48,920 bases of DNA from contig DANW01000013.1 of the NCBI GenBank assembly GCA_002501605.1, positions 1 through 48,920 on the forward strand, written 5' to 3'. The translations under genes were made by a program, and so were the position numbers. The notes under the pieces are model-generated. The model saw only the letters and a program-made list of their open reading frames with translations. It was not told the origin of the DNA and did no database searches. Position 1 is the first letter of the stretch. The number at the start of each line of letters is the position of its first letter. Shown piece by piece: positions 33,416 to 40,675 of this stretch. The stretch comes from Euryarchaeota archaeon UBA28 (GTDB taxonomy: Archaea; Thermoplasmatota; Poseidoniia; Poseidoniales; Thalassarchaeaceae).

Positions 33416-34369
33416 TTAGAGTATTCTAGAGTCCATTGGAACCAAATTACCGTTCTCATCCATTTCTAATACGCTATCGTCCCTCTTGCTGCCAACAATG
33501 GCTGCAGCGGCCAATGCAGTCATCATCATCGAGCCTAGCATTCCAAACCCTGGGAGGTAGACGCCACGAATGTAAATGGTCATAGATTGGACCATGTAGT
33601 TGGGAATTCCTTCTGTCCTGACCGAGTACTCAGAAGTAGCTTTGAATTGCAAATTGAAGAATTTGTCCGTCCAACCCTGATTCTTGGGAGTTCTGATCTG
33701 GACGCGAACCTTCTCAGGTGGGGCCGAAGATTCAATCTCGACAGAGACCAGAGGAAGACTGATTTGGAAGCCCTCGTCGTTGAGCTCGTCATAATTTACT
33801 ATTTCCACGTTGAACCTGTCCATTGCATTACCATCATTGTAAACATCGAAAGACATCAACACATCCACCCTTGGCCTGAGCTGCATGAACGCAACATCTG
33901 AGGCGACTCTGAGCCTGCTGAATTGCTTAATGACTGCTAGAACTTTGTAGGTCGTAGGGGCCCCGTTGGGCCACGTAATTCCATCAGCCTGCACTACTTG
34001 AGCAGTGATTGAGATCTGGTGTTGACCTTCTGGCATTCTCAAATCTGCCCTTAGGATCACTTGGAAGCTGACATCCGCACCTGATCCAACTGACATGGAT
34101 GCAGGACCAGCTGAAATCAATGCGCCAGATTGGATCTGGAGGTCCACCTTTTCACTGTGAACTGTTGGGTTCTGGAGAGTACAATAGACAATTGATGTCC
34201 TAGTTGCACCGGGGTAAACTTCGATCGGTTGGGGGTTGTCACAGGTGAGAGTTATGTCAGGCGTGGGATTGGTCTGAGCATGCACAGAGGCAGCGCCCGC
34301 CCATGTACTGAGAAAGTAAACCATCAGGATCAGCATGCTGGTCCTCATTGAACTTCGGCTTGACATCAT
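33416..34369 (-). CDS. Secreted, C-terminally anchored protein with NEW3/Ig-like domains
   Basis: The protein has 317 residues. A signal peptide covers about 1-32 (M-R-T-S-M-L-I-L-M-V-Y-F-L-S). Two beta-sandwich regions follow: V-Y-P-G-A-T-R-T-S-I-V-Y-C-T-L-Q-N-P at about 50, and F-D-V-Y-N-D-G-N-A-M-D-R-F at about 175, the N-D-G-N motif typical of NEW3 (NPCBM-associated) domains. A helix near 275-295 (M-L-G-S-M-M-M-T-A-L-A-A-A-A-I-V) anchors it, and an acidic tail D-E-N-G-N-L-V-P faces the cytoplasm. No enzyme motif is seen. It may support other envelope proteins. The transcript is probably leaderless, with a TATA box at 34390. Confidence 0.78.
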   Translation of the reverse strand: MMSSRSSMRTSMLILMVYFLSTWAGAASVHAQTNPTPDITLTCDNPQPIEVYPGATRTSIVYCTLQNPTVHSEKVDLQIQSGALISAGPASMSVGSGADVSFQVILRADLRMPEGQHQISITAQVVQADGITWPNGAPTTYKVLAVIKQFSRLRVASDVAFMQLRPRVDVLMSFDVYNDGNAMDRFNVEIVNYDELNDEGFQISLPLVSVEIESSAPPEKVRVQIRTPKNQGWTDKFFNLQFKATSEYSVRTEGIPNYMVQSMTIYIRGVYLPGFGMLGSMMMTALAAAAIVGSKRDDSVLEMDENGNLVPMDSRIL

Positions 34370-34389
34370 AATGCTGGCAATCGAGACCG

Positions 34390-34397
34390 TATTTATG
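34390..34397 (-). promoter_or_regulatory. TATA box of the NEW3-type membrane protein gene (leaderless)
   Basis: CATAAATA on the minus strand is centred about 25 nt before the ATG at 34369. No ribosome-binding site lies in between, so transcription probably starts at the ATG. Confidence 0.5.
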
Positions 34398-34450
34398 ACT
34401 TCGCCCCATCCGATTGCGAAAATGGCAGAAATCTAGTGTTGTAGGAAGAG

Positions 34451-34527
34451 TGGTGGACCCGACCGGATTTGAACCGATGACCACTCGGTTATGAGCCGAG
34501 CGCTCTAACCAACTGAGCTACGGGTCC
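34451..34527 (-). tRNA. tRNA with anticodon CAU (elongator Met, or Ile2), CCA encoded
   Basis: Read on the minus strand, a 7-bp acceptor stem GGACCCG/CGGGTCC, a D arm GCTC/GAGC, an anticodon stem CTCGG/CCGAG with loop CTCATAA and a T arm ATCGG/CCGGT with loop TTCAAAT all pair. The discriminator is A and is followed by an encoded CCA (34451-34453). There is no intron. The anticodon stem lacks the three G-C pairs of initiator tRNA, so it is an elongator. CAU can also belong to tRNA-Ile2, where C34 is modified to agmatidine; sequence alone does not settle this. Confidence 0.95.
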
Positions 34528-34574
34528 TGTCCTTCGTGGCTGGCTACCGAGTCAAGAACCTTGCCGAAGAATCA

Positions 34575-34586
34575 CCGGATATTTAG
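34575..34586 (-). promoter_or_regulatory. Possible TATA box for the tRNA gene
   Basis: GCTAAATATCCG on the minus strand resembles the archaeal TATA consensus and lies about 50 nt upstream of the tRNA 5' end. It sits just before ATG 34589 of the divergent gene. Confidence 0.3.
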
Positions 34587-34588
34587 CA

Positions 34589-36181
34589 ATGGGAACCATG
34601 AAGCGTCGGACCCCCTCCACGCAAGTCATGACTAAGCTATGGGTGATGTTTTTCACTTCGCTTCTCCTTGTCTCAGCTATGAATTTCTATGCTGTTGTCA
34701 GGGAACCCGATATGATTGAAATTGACGAAATCCGGAACTTTCCTAGAGAGACCGTGAAGATTGAGGGGGTATTAACAGGATATGTTAGGGACCCCTATGG
34801 AGAAGGAGCTGACAGAATAGACCTTCAGGTACAGGAAATAAACGGCCATTCTGTTGCCAAGGTGAGGTGGAACGTGGATTGGAACAATGATGTCCCCCCC
34901 ATTGGCACGATAGTTACTGTTGAAGGTGAGGTTTCTGAGTGGAATGGCAGGATCTGGCTCCAATCAAATGGCTATGGTGCGATAATCGCCCAGAGTGGTT
35001 TCATAGACTTTACAGAAACCAAACTTGTCGAGGTGGGAAGGGACCCTCTATCCTTCGCAAACCAATCTCTACAAATCGATGGGTGGCTAAGCGAGCCATT
35101 AGCTCCAGATGTTACATATCACTCGCTGTATCTAATGGATAACCACGTCTACGGAGGAGCTGACCACCTGTTGTATGTCCAAATTGAAGGTCGTGTGATA
35201 GAATGGGTAGAAGCGGGAAGCCATGTTAGCGTTAATGGGTGGCTTCAATTTGATGAGCGATCCTACAGATGGAGGCTCCTAGTTCAGGCTAGCGAGGTAG
35301 AGGTACTAAGCCAGGGAATACCCACCACTATCAACTGGGAAGCTGACCCTTATTCTCTGACTTACGACGTAGGAAAGATGGTTTTTGTCACAGGGACAGT
35401 AACCTCAATTGGTGATAAGTGGATTTTGAAAGGTCCTTCGCCTAATGATTCACTATGCTTCTTGCCATCTGAAGAAGACCTCACTGACATCGCGCTAAAT
35501 GGCAGTCAAGGCGTCTGGGCCGGAAGACTGGCGTGGGCGGCGGATGAAGCCGAGGTCTGCTTAGACAGGGGTTACGACCTGATGACTGAAAGAGAGACTG
35601 GTAATTTCGGGGACGACGTGACGGAACTCTCAAGTGTCGCCTCGGACCCATTTTCATACGTTGGCGGTAACTACACCTTCGAGGGATGGGTGACTGATCC
35701 AATCTCTCCGGATTATGACAAGGGATATGTGGGTGACGGGGCTGATTACTACGAAAGAGAGACTAAACTAAGACTCCAGCTAATCGGAGAGCATGCTGAG
35801 TACATCGAAGCTAACCAGCCAATCAGGTTTAATGCCACAGTTTTGTGGTCTGATTCCGATGGCAGGGTGGTTTTGGAAGCTCGCTCTTGGACCTTGGGAG
35901 AAGCACCTGATCCAATTCTTCTAAATTGGGGGGACGGTTATAATTCCTGGAGGTGGGATCTCGGAAAAATCGTCCAATTAACCGGTGAGGCGATCACCGA
36001 TGATGATGGAACAAGCTGGATTTCTAGATCGGGGTCTGATGAAAGGGTGTGTCTGTTGGGCGATGGTACGGAGTCCATAGAACAGCTTTCGATAGGGGAG
36101 CCGGTAGATTGGGTCGGGAGGCTAAGTATGGAAGAGTTCGGCATGGAGAGTACTGCTCGTTTCTGTATTGATGTCAGATAG
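34589..36181 (+). CDS. Membrane-anchored protein with about five OB-fold-like repeats
   Basis: The 530-residue protein has one N-terminal helix at about 15-36 (L-W-V-M-F-F-T-S-L-L-L-V-S-A-M) acting as a signal anchor; the rest should face outside. The outer part repeats a beta-barrel pattern: V-K-I-E-G-V-L-T-G-Y, L-Q-I-D-G-W-L-S-E-P, V-F-V-T-G-T-V-T-S, Y-T-F-E-G-W-V-T-D-P and V-Q-L-T-G-E-A-I-T. Each is followed by a matching strand such as V-S-V-N-G-W-L-Q or V-D-W-V-G-R-L-S. This resembles tandem OB-folds of the kind found in nucleic-acid or ligand-binding proteins. Cysteine pairs recur in repeats 3 and 5 (S-L-C-F-L/E-V-C-L-D and R-V-C-L-L/R-F-C-I-D). The permease gene follows after 8 nt, so the two are probably co-translated. 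It could be a ligand-binding partner of the permease; this is inference. Confidence 0.75.
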   Translation: MGTMKRRTPSTQVMTKLWVMFFTSLLLVSAMNFYAVVREPDMIEIDEIRNFPRETVKIEGVLTGYVRDPYGEGADRIDLQVQEINGHSVAKVRWNVDWNNDVPPIGTIVTVEGEVSEWNGRIWLQSNGYGAIIAQSGFIDFTETKLVEVGRDPLSFANQSLQIDGWLSEPLAPDVTYHSLYLMDNHVYGGADHLLYVQIEGRVIEWVEAGSHVSVNGWLQFDERSYRWRLLVQASEVEVLSQGIPTTINWEADPYSLTYDVGKMVFVTGTVTSIGDKWILKGPSPNDSLCFLPSEEDLTDIALNGSQGVWAGRLAWAADEAEVCLDRGYDLMTERETGNFGDDVTELSSVASDPFSYVGGNYTFEGWVTDPISPDYDKGYVGDGADYYERETKLRLQLIGEHAEYIEANQPIRFNATVLWSDSDGRVVLEARSWTLGEAPDPILLNWGDGYNSWRWDLGKIVQLTGEAITDDDGTSWISRSGSDERVCLLGDGTESIEQLSIGEPVDWVGRLSMEEFGMESTARFCIDVR

Positions 36182-36189
36182 GTGATTGG

Positions 36190-37851
36190 TTGGATCCGAT
36201 TTTAGTCGATTTTGGGTGGCTCATCGCCTCTTTTGTTTTCGGAGTAGGGCTAGGCTGCCTAACTGGCCTGATTCCGGGATTTCACGTTAATAATGTGGCT
36301 CTAATCGCGCTTAGCCTGTCGCCTGTTGCGGTAGGAATCGGAATCCCACTTGATGCCGTGGCAGGAATAATTGTGGCTTGTGGAACCGTTCACACATTCC
36401 TAAACTACATCCCAAGCGCACTTGTAGGTGCACCGGATGACAACATGGCCCTGGCTTTACTGCCCGGGCATCGGATGCTAATTTCTGGGCAGGCGGCACA
36501 GGGTGTTGCCTATTCCGCAAGAGGTTCGCAGATGGGAATGCTGATGTCAATCCCTTTGTTGATAGTGGCTAGGTTGATGTTCGGAGAAAATCCTGGGCTG
36601 GGACTATACGAATCCAGTAGAGATATCCTGCCTTGGCTACTACTGATTATCTCGATATTCTTGATTATGACCGAGACAACCAGACTTGCATGGCCTGAAT
36701 GGATGCAGAGGGCGACGAGGAAATTCAAAATTCCTCTCCCTACCACATTTAGAGTCGATATACCCATTGGGAAATTTAGGTACAAAAGAAGCTGGAATGA
36801 AATTGATTTGAGTCTGGGATCCAGTTCCAGAACAGCTGGAATCCTTGTGGCGACTGCCTTTTTTTTGATATGTGGATTCTACGGATGGGCAGTATTCGAG
36901 TTACCCGGCCGTTCCCCTGTCGGAATGCCTTCTGCTACTCTTCTTTTTCCTGGACTAGCAGGTCTTTTTGGCATTGCAAACCTAATTGACATCTACGTAA
37001 CGACCTCTGAGATTCCTCCACAGAAGCAAAATTGGGAAATGCCCCCAATGAAGCCTCTCGCGGTTCCCACGTTTCTTTCAGCTGTTGTCTCATCTGTCAT
37101 GGCAATTCTACCCGGAATGACCGCTGCCCAAGCAACCGTTGTCGTGATGAGTGCTAGGAACCTATGGGGTAGACTAACGGATCCGAATTACATCCCTGCT
37201 GACTTCGAACATGGGATTCAGCCTGGATTCGTCCCCAAGCAGTCGTTTGAGGATATAGCGGGCGACCTGGAAGGCCTCACAGACGAAGAGAGGGAGCTCT
37301 TCGAGACCGCACTTGGGGAAGCTGCAGAATCTAGCCCTGATTTGGATCTAAGTGCCCAAAGTCAACAACAGGACTTGGAAGTAATAGCAGTTCTATCATC
37401 CGTCAATACGGCTGTCACAGTTATGGTACTCGGGTTCTTGTACATGGTTGGCAGACCTAGGAGCGGGGCCGCATTAGCATTGAACATGATGTATCCAATT
37501 GATGGGTGGAATGCCGTGGAGCCTCCTGCGGATTTCGTTAGACTTCTGGGTATTACCATCGCCGCCGGACTCTTTGCTGTCCCGGTGATGATTGAAGTAG
37601 GAAAGGGGATGCTGAAAATGCATGAGATAGTGCCACTCAGGACACTCGTAATCTCCGTAGCTGGCTTTGTAAGCGTCCTTGTTTGGCTTTCAACTGGATG
37701 GGTCGGAGTTGGAGTTCTTTTAGTCGGCACAGGTTTGGGACTCATGCCTCCCCGTATCGGGATTAGGAGGAGTCACGCAATGGGGATCATATTAGTTCCA
37801 ATAATGCTCTACACCTTCGCTCAGACATTTGATAGCTTCGGATTCATATAG
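36190..37851 (+). CDS. TctA-type (DUF112/COG1784) membrane transporter
   Basis: The 553-residue protein has about 11-12 predicted membrane helices. Its N-terminal half carries G-L-I-P-G-F-H-V-N-N-V-A-L and the C-terminal half A-I-L-P-G-M-T-A-A-Q-A-T. This is the paired G-x-x-P-G-x re-entrant signature of the TctA family, in the archaeal COG1784 branch. Bacterial TctA is the large subunit of tripartite tricarboxylate transporters. No TctB or TctC is nearby, and the archaeal branch's substrate is unknown. A soluble loop at about 340-395 is acidic and Gln-rich. The start is TTG 36190: AGGTGATT, a strong ribosome-binding site, overlaps the stop of the OB-repeat gene and no ATG is close. Confidence 0.85.
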   Translation: MDPILVDFGWLIASFVFGVGLGCLTGLIPGFHVNNVALIALSLSPVAVGIGIPLDAVAGIIVACGTVHTFLNYIPSALVGAPDDNMALALLPGHRMLISGQAAQGVAYSARGSQMGMLMSIPLLIVARLMFGENPGLGLYESSRDILPWLLLIISIFLIMTETTRLAWPEWMQRATRKFKIPLPTTFRVDIPIGKFRYKRSWNEIDLSLGSSSRTAGILVATAFFLICGFYGWAVFELPGRSPVGMPSATLLFPGLAGLFGIANLIDIYVTTSEIPPQKQNWEMPPMKPLAVPTFLSAVVSSVMAILPGMTAAQATVVVMSARNLWGRLTDPNYIPADFEHGIQPGFVPKQSFEDIAGDLEGLTDEERELFETALGEAAESSPDLDLSAQSQQQDLEVIAVLSSVNTAVTVMVLGFLYMVGRPRSGAALALNMMYPIDGWNAVEPPADFVRLLGITIAAGLFAVPVMIEVGKGMLKMHEIVPLRTLVISVAGFVSVLVWLSTGWVGVGVLLVGTGLGLMPPRIGIRRSHAMGIILVPIMLYTFAQTFDSFGFI

Positions 37852-37865
37852 AATAATGGCTTTAG

Positions 37866-37876
37866 TCAATAATTGA
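37866..37876. promoter_or_regulatory. A/T-rich inverted repeat upstream of the CD36-like gene
   Basis: TCAATAATTGA has five-base arms TCAAT/ATTGA. It lies 57 nt upstream of ATG 37933 in the 81-bp gap after the permease gene, within the only A/T-rich block there, and may be part of a promoter. Confidence 0.25.
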
Positions 37877-37932
37877 ATACACTGTAAGGCTTATGTCTAG
37901 TACAAGACTCCCAAGGAAGGAGTGTGGCACCA

Positions 37933-40581
37933 ATGACTGACAGAAGAACAATGGCAATCGGAATAGGAGCACTGCTCCTGTTGGTAAATTTAGGACTGAT
38001 GACGACTGGTTTCGTCGATGGTCAAATAGAGAGCACGGTAGAAAGTGCTGTGTCTGACGGAATGGATGGAATAGACGACGATGGAAATGAGGACTACACC
38101 TTTGACTATGATGAAGACTGGTTGAATGTTTCATCTCAAAAGGCATATTTCGCCCATTCCATTTCAAACTTGGATGACGTGCAGACAAATGGGTCGGATC
38201 CAACATATGAGAAGATAGGCCCCTTCATCTATTATGAGAATACAACACGCGAAATCTTGGATTTCGATTACGAGGAAAATACCATCACCTACTCTGGATA
38301 TGAAATTTACGAGTGGTGCGAGGATTGTACTTGGACTGATGAACAGGGGGTTGAGCACTCTTCTGTTTCCGGGGACACACTAACTAACCAAGTAAACATC
38401 TTGTGGAATACCCAAAGGGTTGCTGGGATGAACACTGGAATAGAATATCTGGAGATTTTCGCCCAGGGCATGTTTGCTTCACAAATGATTGAATTCGATC
38501 TGAAATATAGGGCCCCGAGCATTTGGGCTTCAGAAGACATCGGAGTAATGATGTCCAGCATGACTGGAGACGAGGCGCTGGCTGGCGCATATGTCGGTGC
38601 TGGTGGCACAGATGAAGGAGCAGGTGGCGATATAGCAGCTGCCTTCCAAGGTCTCGAGCAGTCCGTAATGTACGATTCTGTAGACCCGTCAACCGGGCTC
38701 TGCATCGCCTTGACTTGTGAATTGGGGCCAATGCTTGTAGCAGGAATGGGAGCTCCTGATGGGGCGCAGGTTACCCAGACGAGAGCCGCTCTCTACGGAT
38801 ATGCGGATAGATCAGAGCCAGAGCTCTCGGCAATAGACCTCGGGGTCTACGCACTAGCAGGTGGGGCATTCGCCGCTAGAGGAGGGGGGGACGAAATAAA
38901 CAACCAGACCCCGCAGTTGAGAGAGAGGTTCCAAGAGGTCAGTGGAGTTAACATCATCAATCCTGAGACTCTGGAATTCCTTCTTTTCGATGACTTCAAT
39001 GGTCTACTTGGGACTTTCACCCTCTCTGGGGTCACCCTCCCCGGAATGGTTGTAGGACTTCTTCTGCCACTCCAGAGCGCAGACTATTTCACAGCCATGG
39101 AGACGTACAACGTCGGACTTCTGACAATTGTGGATATCGCTGAATATGCCGAGACTTGGGTCGGACTTGGCCTGCTAGGATCGCCTACCGAATTCGAGAA
39201 GATATTACTCGGAGGGCAGGGCACCCTGACCGCCCCTGAATGGTGGCAAGGGGCCTTTGGAGGATTAGACCCTCTGGCAGGAACCTATGTCGAAGTAGGA
39301 TTAAACATTGGAGACCACGTTGGAATGGCCTCCCTCTCAGCCGAGAAGGCTGATTTCATACTCAACGACGAGAGCATTGGATTGAAGACGACCTTCTCCA
39401 GAGATTTTGTCTACGGAGAGCTATCAGGAATGTCGCTTCCTGACGAGAATGGTGATCAGTACGTTTGGGATGACGCCTATGTCGCGAACCTGTATGACAT
39501 TGATGAGGACTCTGCCGCGGCACTTAGATCATGGGTTAGCGATTTCGTTTTCGACGTCGTCATGCCTGTTCTAATCACTTTCCTCAGTGGAAACACCGAG
39601 TACTACTCCATGCCCATAACCCACTGGCTATTCGGATTCAGTGATGCCGCGAGTGCCGCTTTCGGATTCTTCCCTTGGGTTAGCTTGGAAACTAACCTTA
39701 CCTTCTATGGATCCGATGGAATTGGAACTGGAGACTTCTCCGTATACAAGATGAGCACAGCAGGGGAAACAAAGGGCCAGAGGATGGCACAGGGTTACAT
39801 CAATTCAGACGGAGACGGGATTTGCGACTACGACTATGACGAGTCGGGCGTATTCCTTGGGTATGACTTGGAGTGCGAGGCTGGCCAGGTATACGGAATG
39901 ACCGAGTACCTGACTTGGAGAGCCCCACACAGAGAGGAAGGAGCGCTCAACCTGCTTTCGGATCATGCTGGAAATACCGACAAATCCCTAATGGGGACTA
40001 TAGGAGGGGTTTCTGCACCTCTCGCTAGTCCCAACGATCCCTTCCTAGTGAATGTCGCTGGGTATGCCATAGCGACATCCGAGGTAGGAGAAGATGTCAC
40101 GTTCAAGGGAATACCAATGGTTGAACACACAGTTAGCCTAGATCCTGCTAAGACTCAGATTCAAGGAAAGATCCTGGGGGCTGGTAATTGGGTAGATGCG
40201 CTCCCTGGAGCCCTTCCTGTGTATCTCGGGGCGGATATCGACATGAAGGTCGAGCCAATATCTAATGCAGTTATGTACGGCAAGGTGAAGGTGGTCTTCC
40301 ATCTAGATATGAGAGGTACAGGTTCTACTGATCCAATAATTGGTGAGGATACCATGGAAGTCTTCGAAATTCATACATTCAGTGAGATAGCTGATAGCGA
40401 TGCATCCGACTTTAATAGCCAAGTAACGGACAATATGGGTCCGTTCGGTTGGACCAACTTCGGCGGTAGCGTAGGAGGAACGCTTGCTATTATCTCGTAC
40501 GTACAAGCACTGTTCTACGTTCTTGGGATAGGACTTCTTGGCTACGGTGGAATAGTCATGAAGGATGAAGATGGAAACTAG
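37933..40581 (+). CDS. CD36/scavenger-receptor-B family homologue, two-helix membrane protein
   Basis: With ATG 37933 (GGAG 10 nt upstream; GTG 37924 is an alternative) the protein has 882 residues. One helix lies at about 7-30 (M-A-I-G-I-G-A-L-L-L-L-V-N-L) and one at about 850-872 (V-Q-A-L-F-Y-V-L-G-I-G-L-L-G-Y), the two-ended anchoring of animal CD36, LIMP-2 and SR-BI. CD36-like blocks occur in the family's order: S-D-P-T-Y-E-K-I-G-P-F-I-Y-Y-E (about 90-103) with E-E-N-T-I-T-Y after it, F-F-P-W-V-S-L-E-T-N-L-T-F-Y (about 580), F-K-G-I-P-M-V-E-H-T-V (about 724) and V-E-P-I-S-N-A-V-M-Y-G-K (about 773). The animal proteins bind lipids and move them through a tunnel in the outer domain. This one is almost twice their length (about 470 residues), with the extra part mainly at about 200-560. 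Lipid binding is inferred, not shown. Confidence 0.78.
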   Translation: MTDRRTMAIGIGALLLLVNLGLMTTGFVDGQIESTVESAVSDGMDGIDDDGNEDYTFDYDEDWLNVSSQKAYFAHSISNLDDVQTNGSDPTYEKIGPFIYYENTTREILDFDYEENTITYSGYEIYEWCEDCTWTDEQGVEHSSVSGDTLTNQVNILWNTQRVAGMNTGIEYLEIFAQGMFASQMIEFDLKYRAPSIWASEDIGVMMSSMTGDEALAGAYVGAGGTDEGAGGDIAAAFQGLEQSVMYDSVDPSTGLCIALTCELGPMLVAGMGAPDGAQVTQTRAALYGYADRSEPELSAIDLGVYALAGGAFAARGGGDEINNQTPQLRERFQEVSGVNIINPETLEFLLFDDFNGLLGTFTLSGVTLPGMVVGLLLPLQSADYFTAMETYNVGLLTIVDIAEYAETWVGLGLLGSPTEFEKILLGGQGTLTAPEWWQGAFGGLDPLAGTYVEVGLNIGDHVGMASLSAEKADFILNDESIGLKTTFSRDFVYGELSGMSLPDENGDQYVWDDAYVANLYDIDEDSAAALRSWVSDFVFDVVMPVLITFLSGNTEYYSMPITHWLFGFSDAASAAFGFFPWVSLETNLTFYGSDGIGTGDFSVYKMSTAGETKGQRMAQGYINSDGDGICDYDYDESGVFLGYDLECEAGQVYGMTEYLTWRAPHREEGALNLLSDHAGNTDKSLMGTIGGVSAPLASPNDPFLVNVAGYAIATSEVGEDVTFKGIPMVEHTVSLDPAKTQIQGKILGAGNWVDALPGALPVYLGADIDMKVEPISNAVMYGKVKVVFHLDMRGTGSTDPIIGEDTMEVFEIHTFSEIADSDASDFNSQVTDNMGPFGWTNFGGSVGGTLAIISYVQALFYVLGIGLLGYGGIVMKDEDGN

Positions 40582-40615
40582 GCCATTTTGAGAAAAATGA
40601 ATATGGCCAGTTTCC
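40573..40615 (+). terminator. Long hairpin spanning the stop codon of the CD36-like gene
   Basis: The arms GGAAACTAGGCCAT (40573-40586) and ATGGCCAGTTTCC (40603-40615) pair over 13 bp with one bulged A, around a 16-nt A-rich loop. The stop codon 40579-40581 lies in the left arm. A T tract does not follow, so it may stabilise or process the mRNA rather than end transcription. Confidence 0.45.
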
Positions 40616-40641
40616 CCAAGTCAGCGTGAAGCCAGCTCGCG

Positions 40642-40658
40642 AAGGGTTTGAACCCCTT
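40642..40658 (+). repeat. Short inverted repeat just before the LTD-PLD gene
   Basis: AAGGGTTTGAACCCCTT can form GGGTT/AACCC extended by AA/TT with one bulged C. It lies 17 nt before ATG 40676 and could be an operator or a leader hairpin ahead of the ribosome-binding site GGAGG at 40669. Confidence 0.3.
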
Positions 40659-40675
40659 AGCACAAACGGAGGGGC

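Noticed and set aside
34451..34527. Initiator tRNA-Met
   Set aside because: The anticodon stem is CTCGG/CCGAG rather than the three consecutive G-C pairs of initiators, so it is an elongator-type CAU tRNA.
40642..40658. GGGTTTGAACCC resembling a tRNA T arm
   Set aside because: No matching acceptor, D or anticodon arm surrounds it, so it is kept only as a short inverted repeat.
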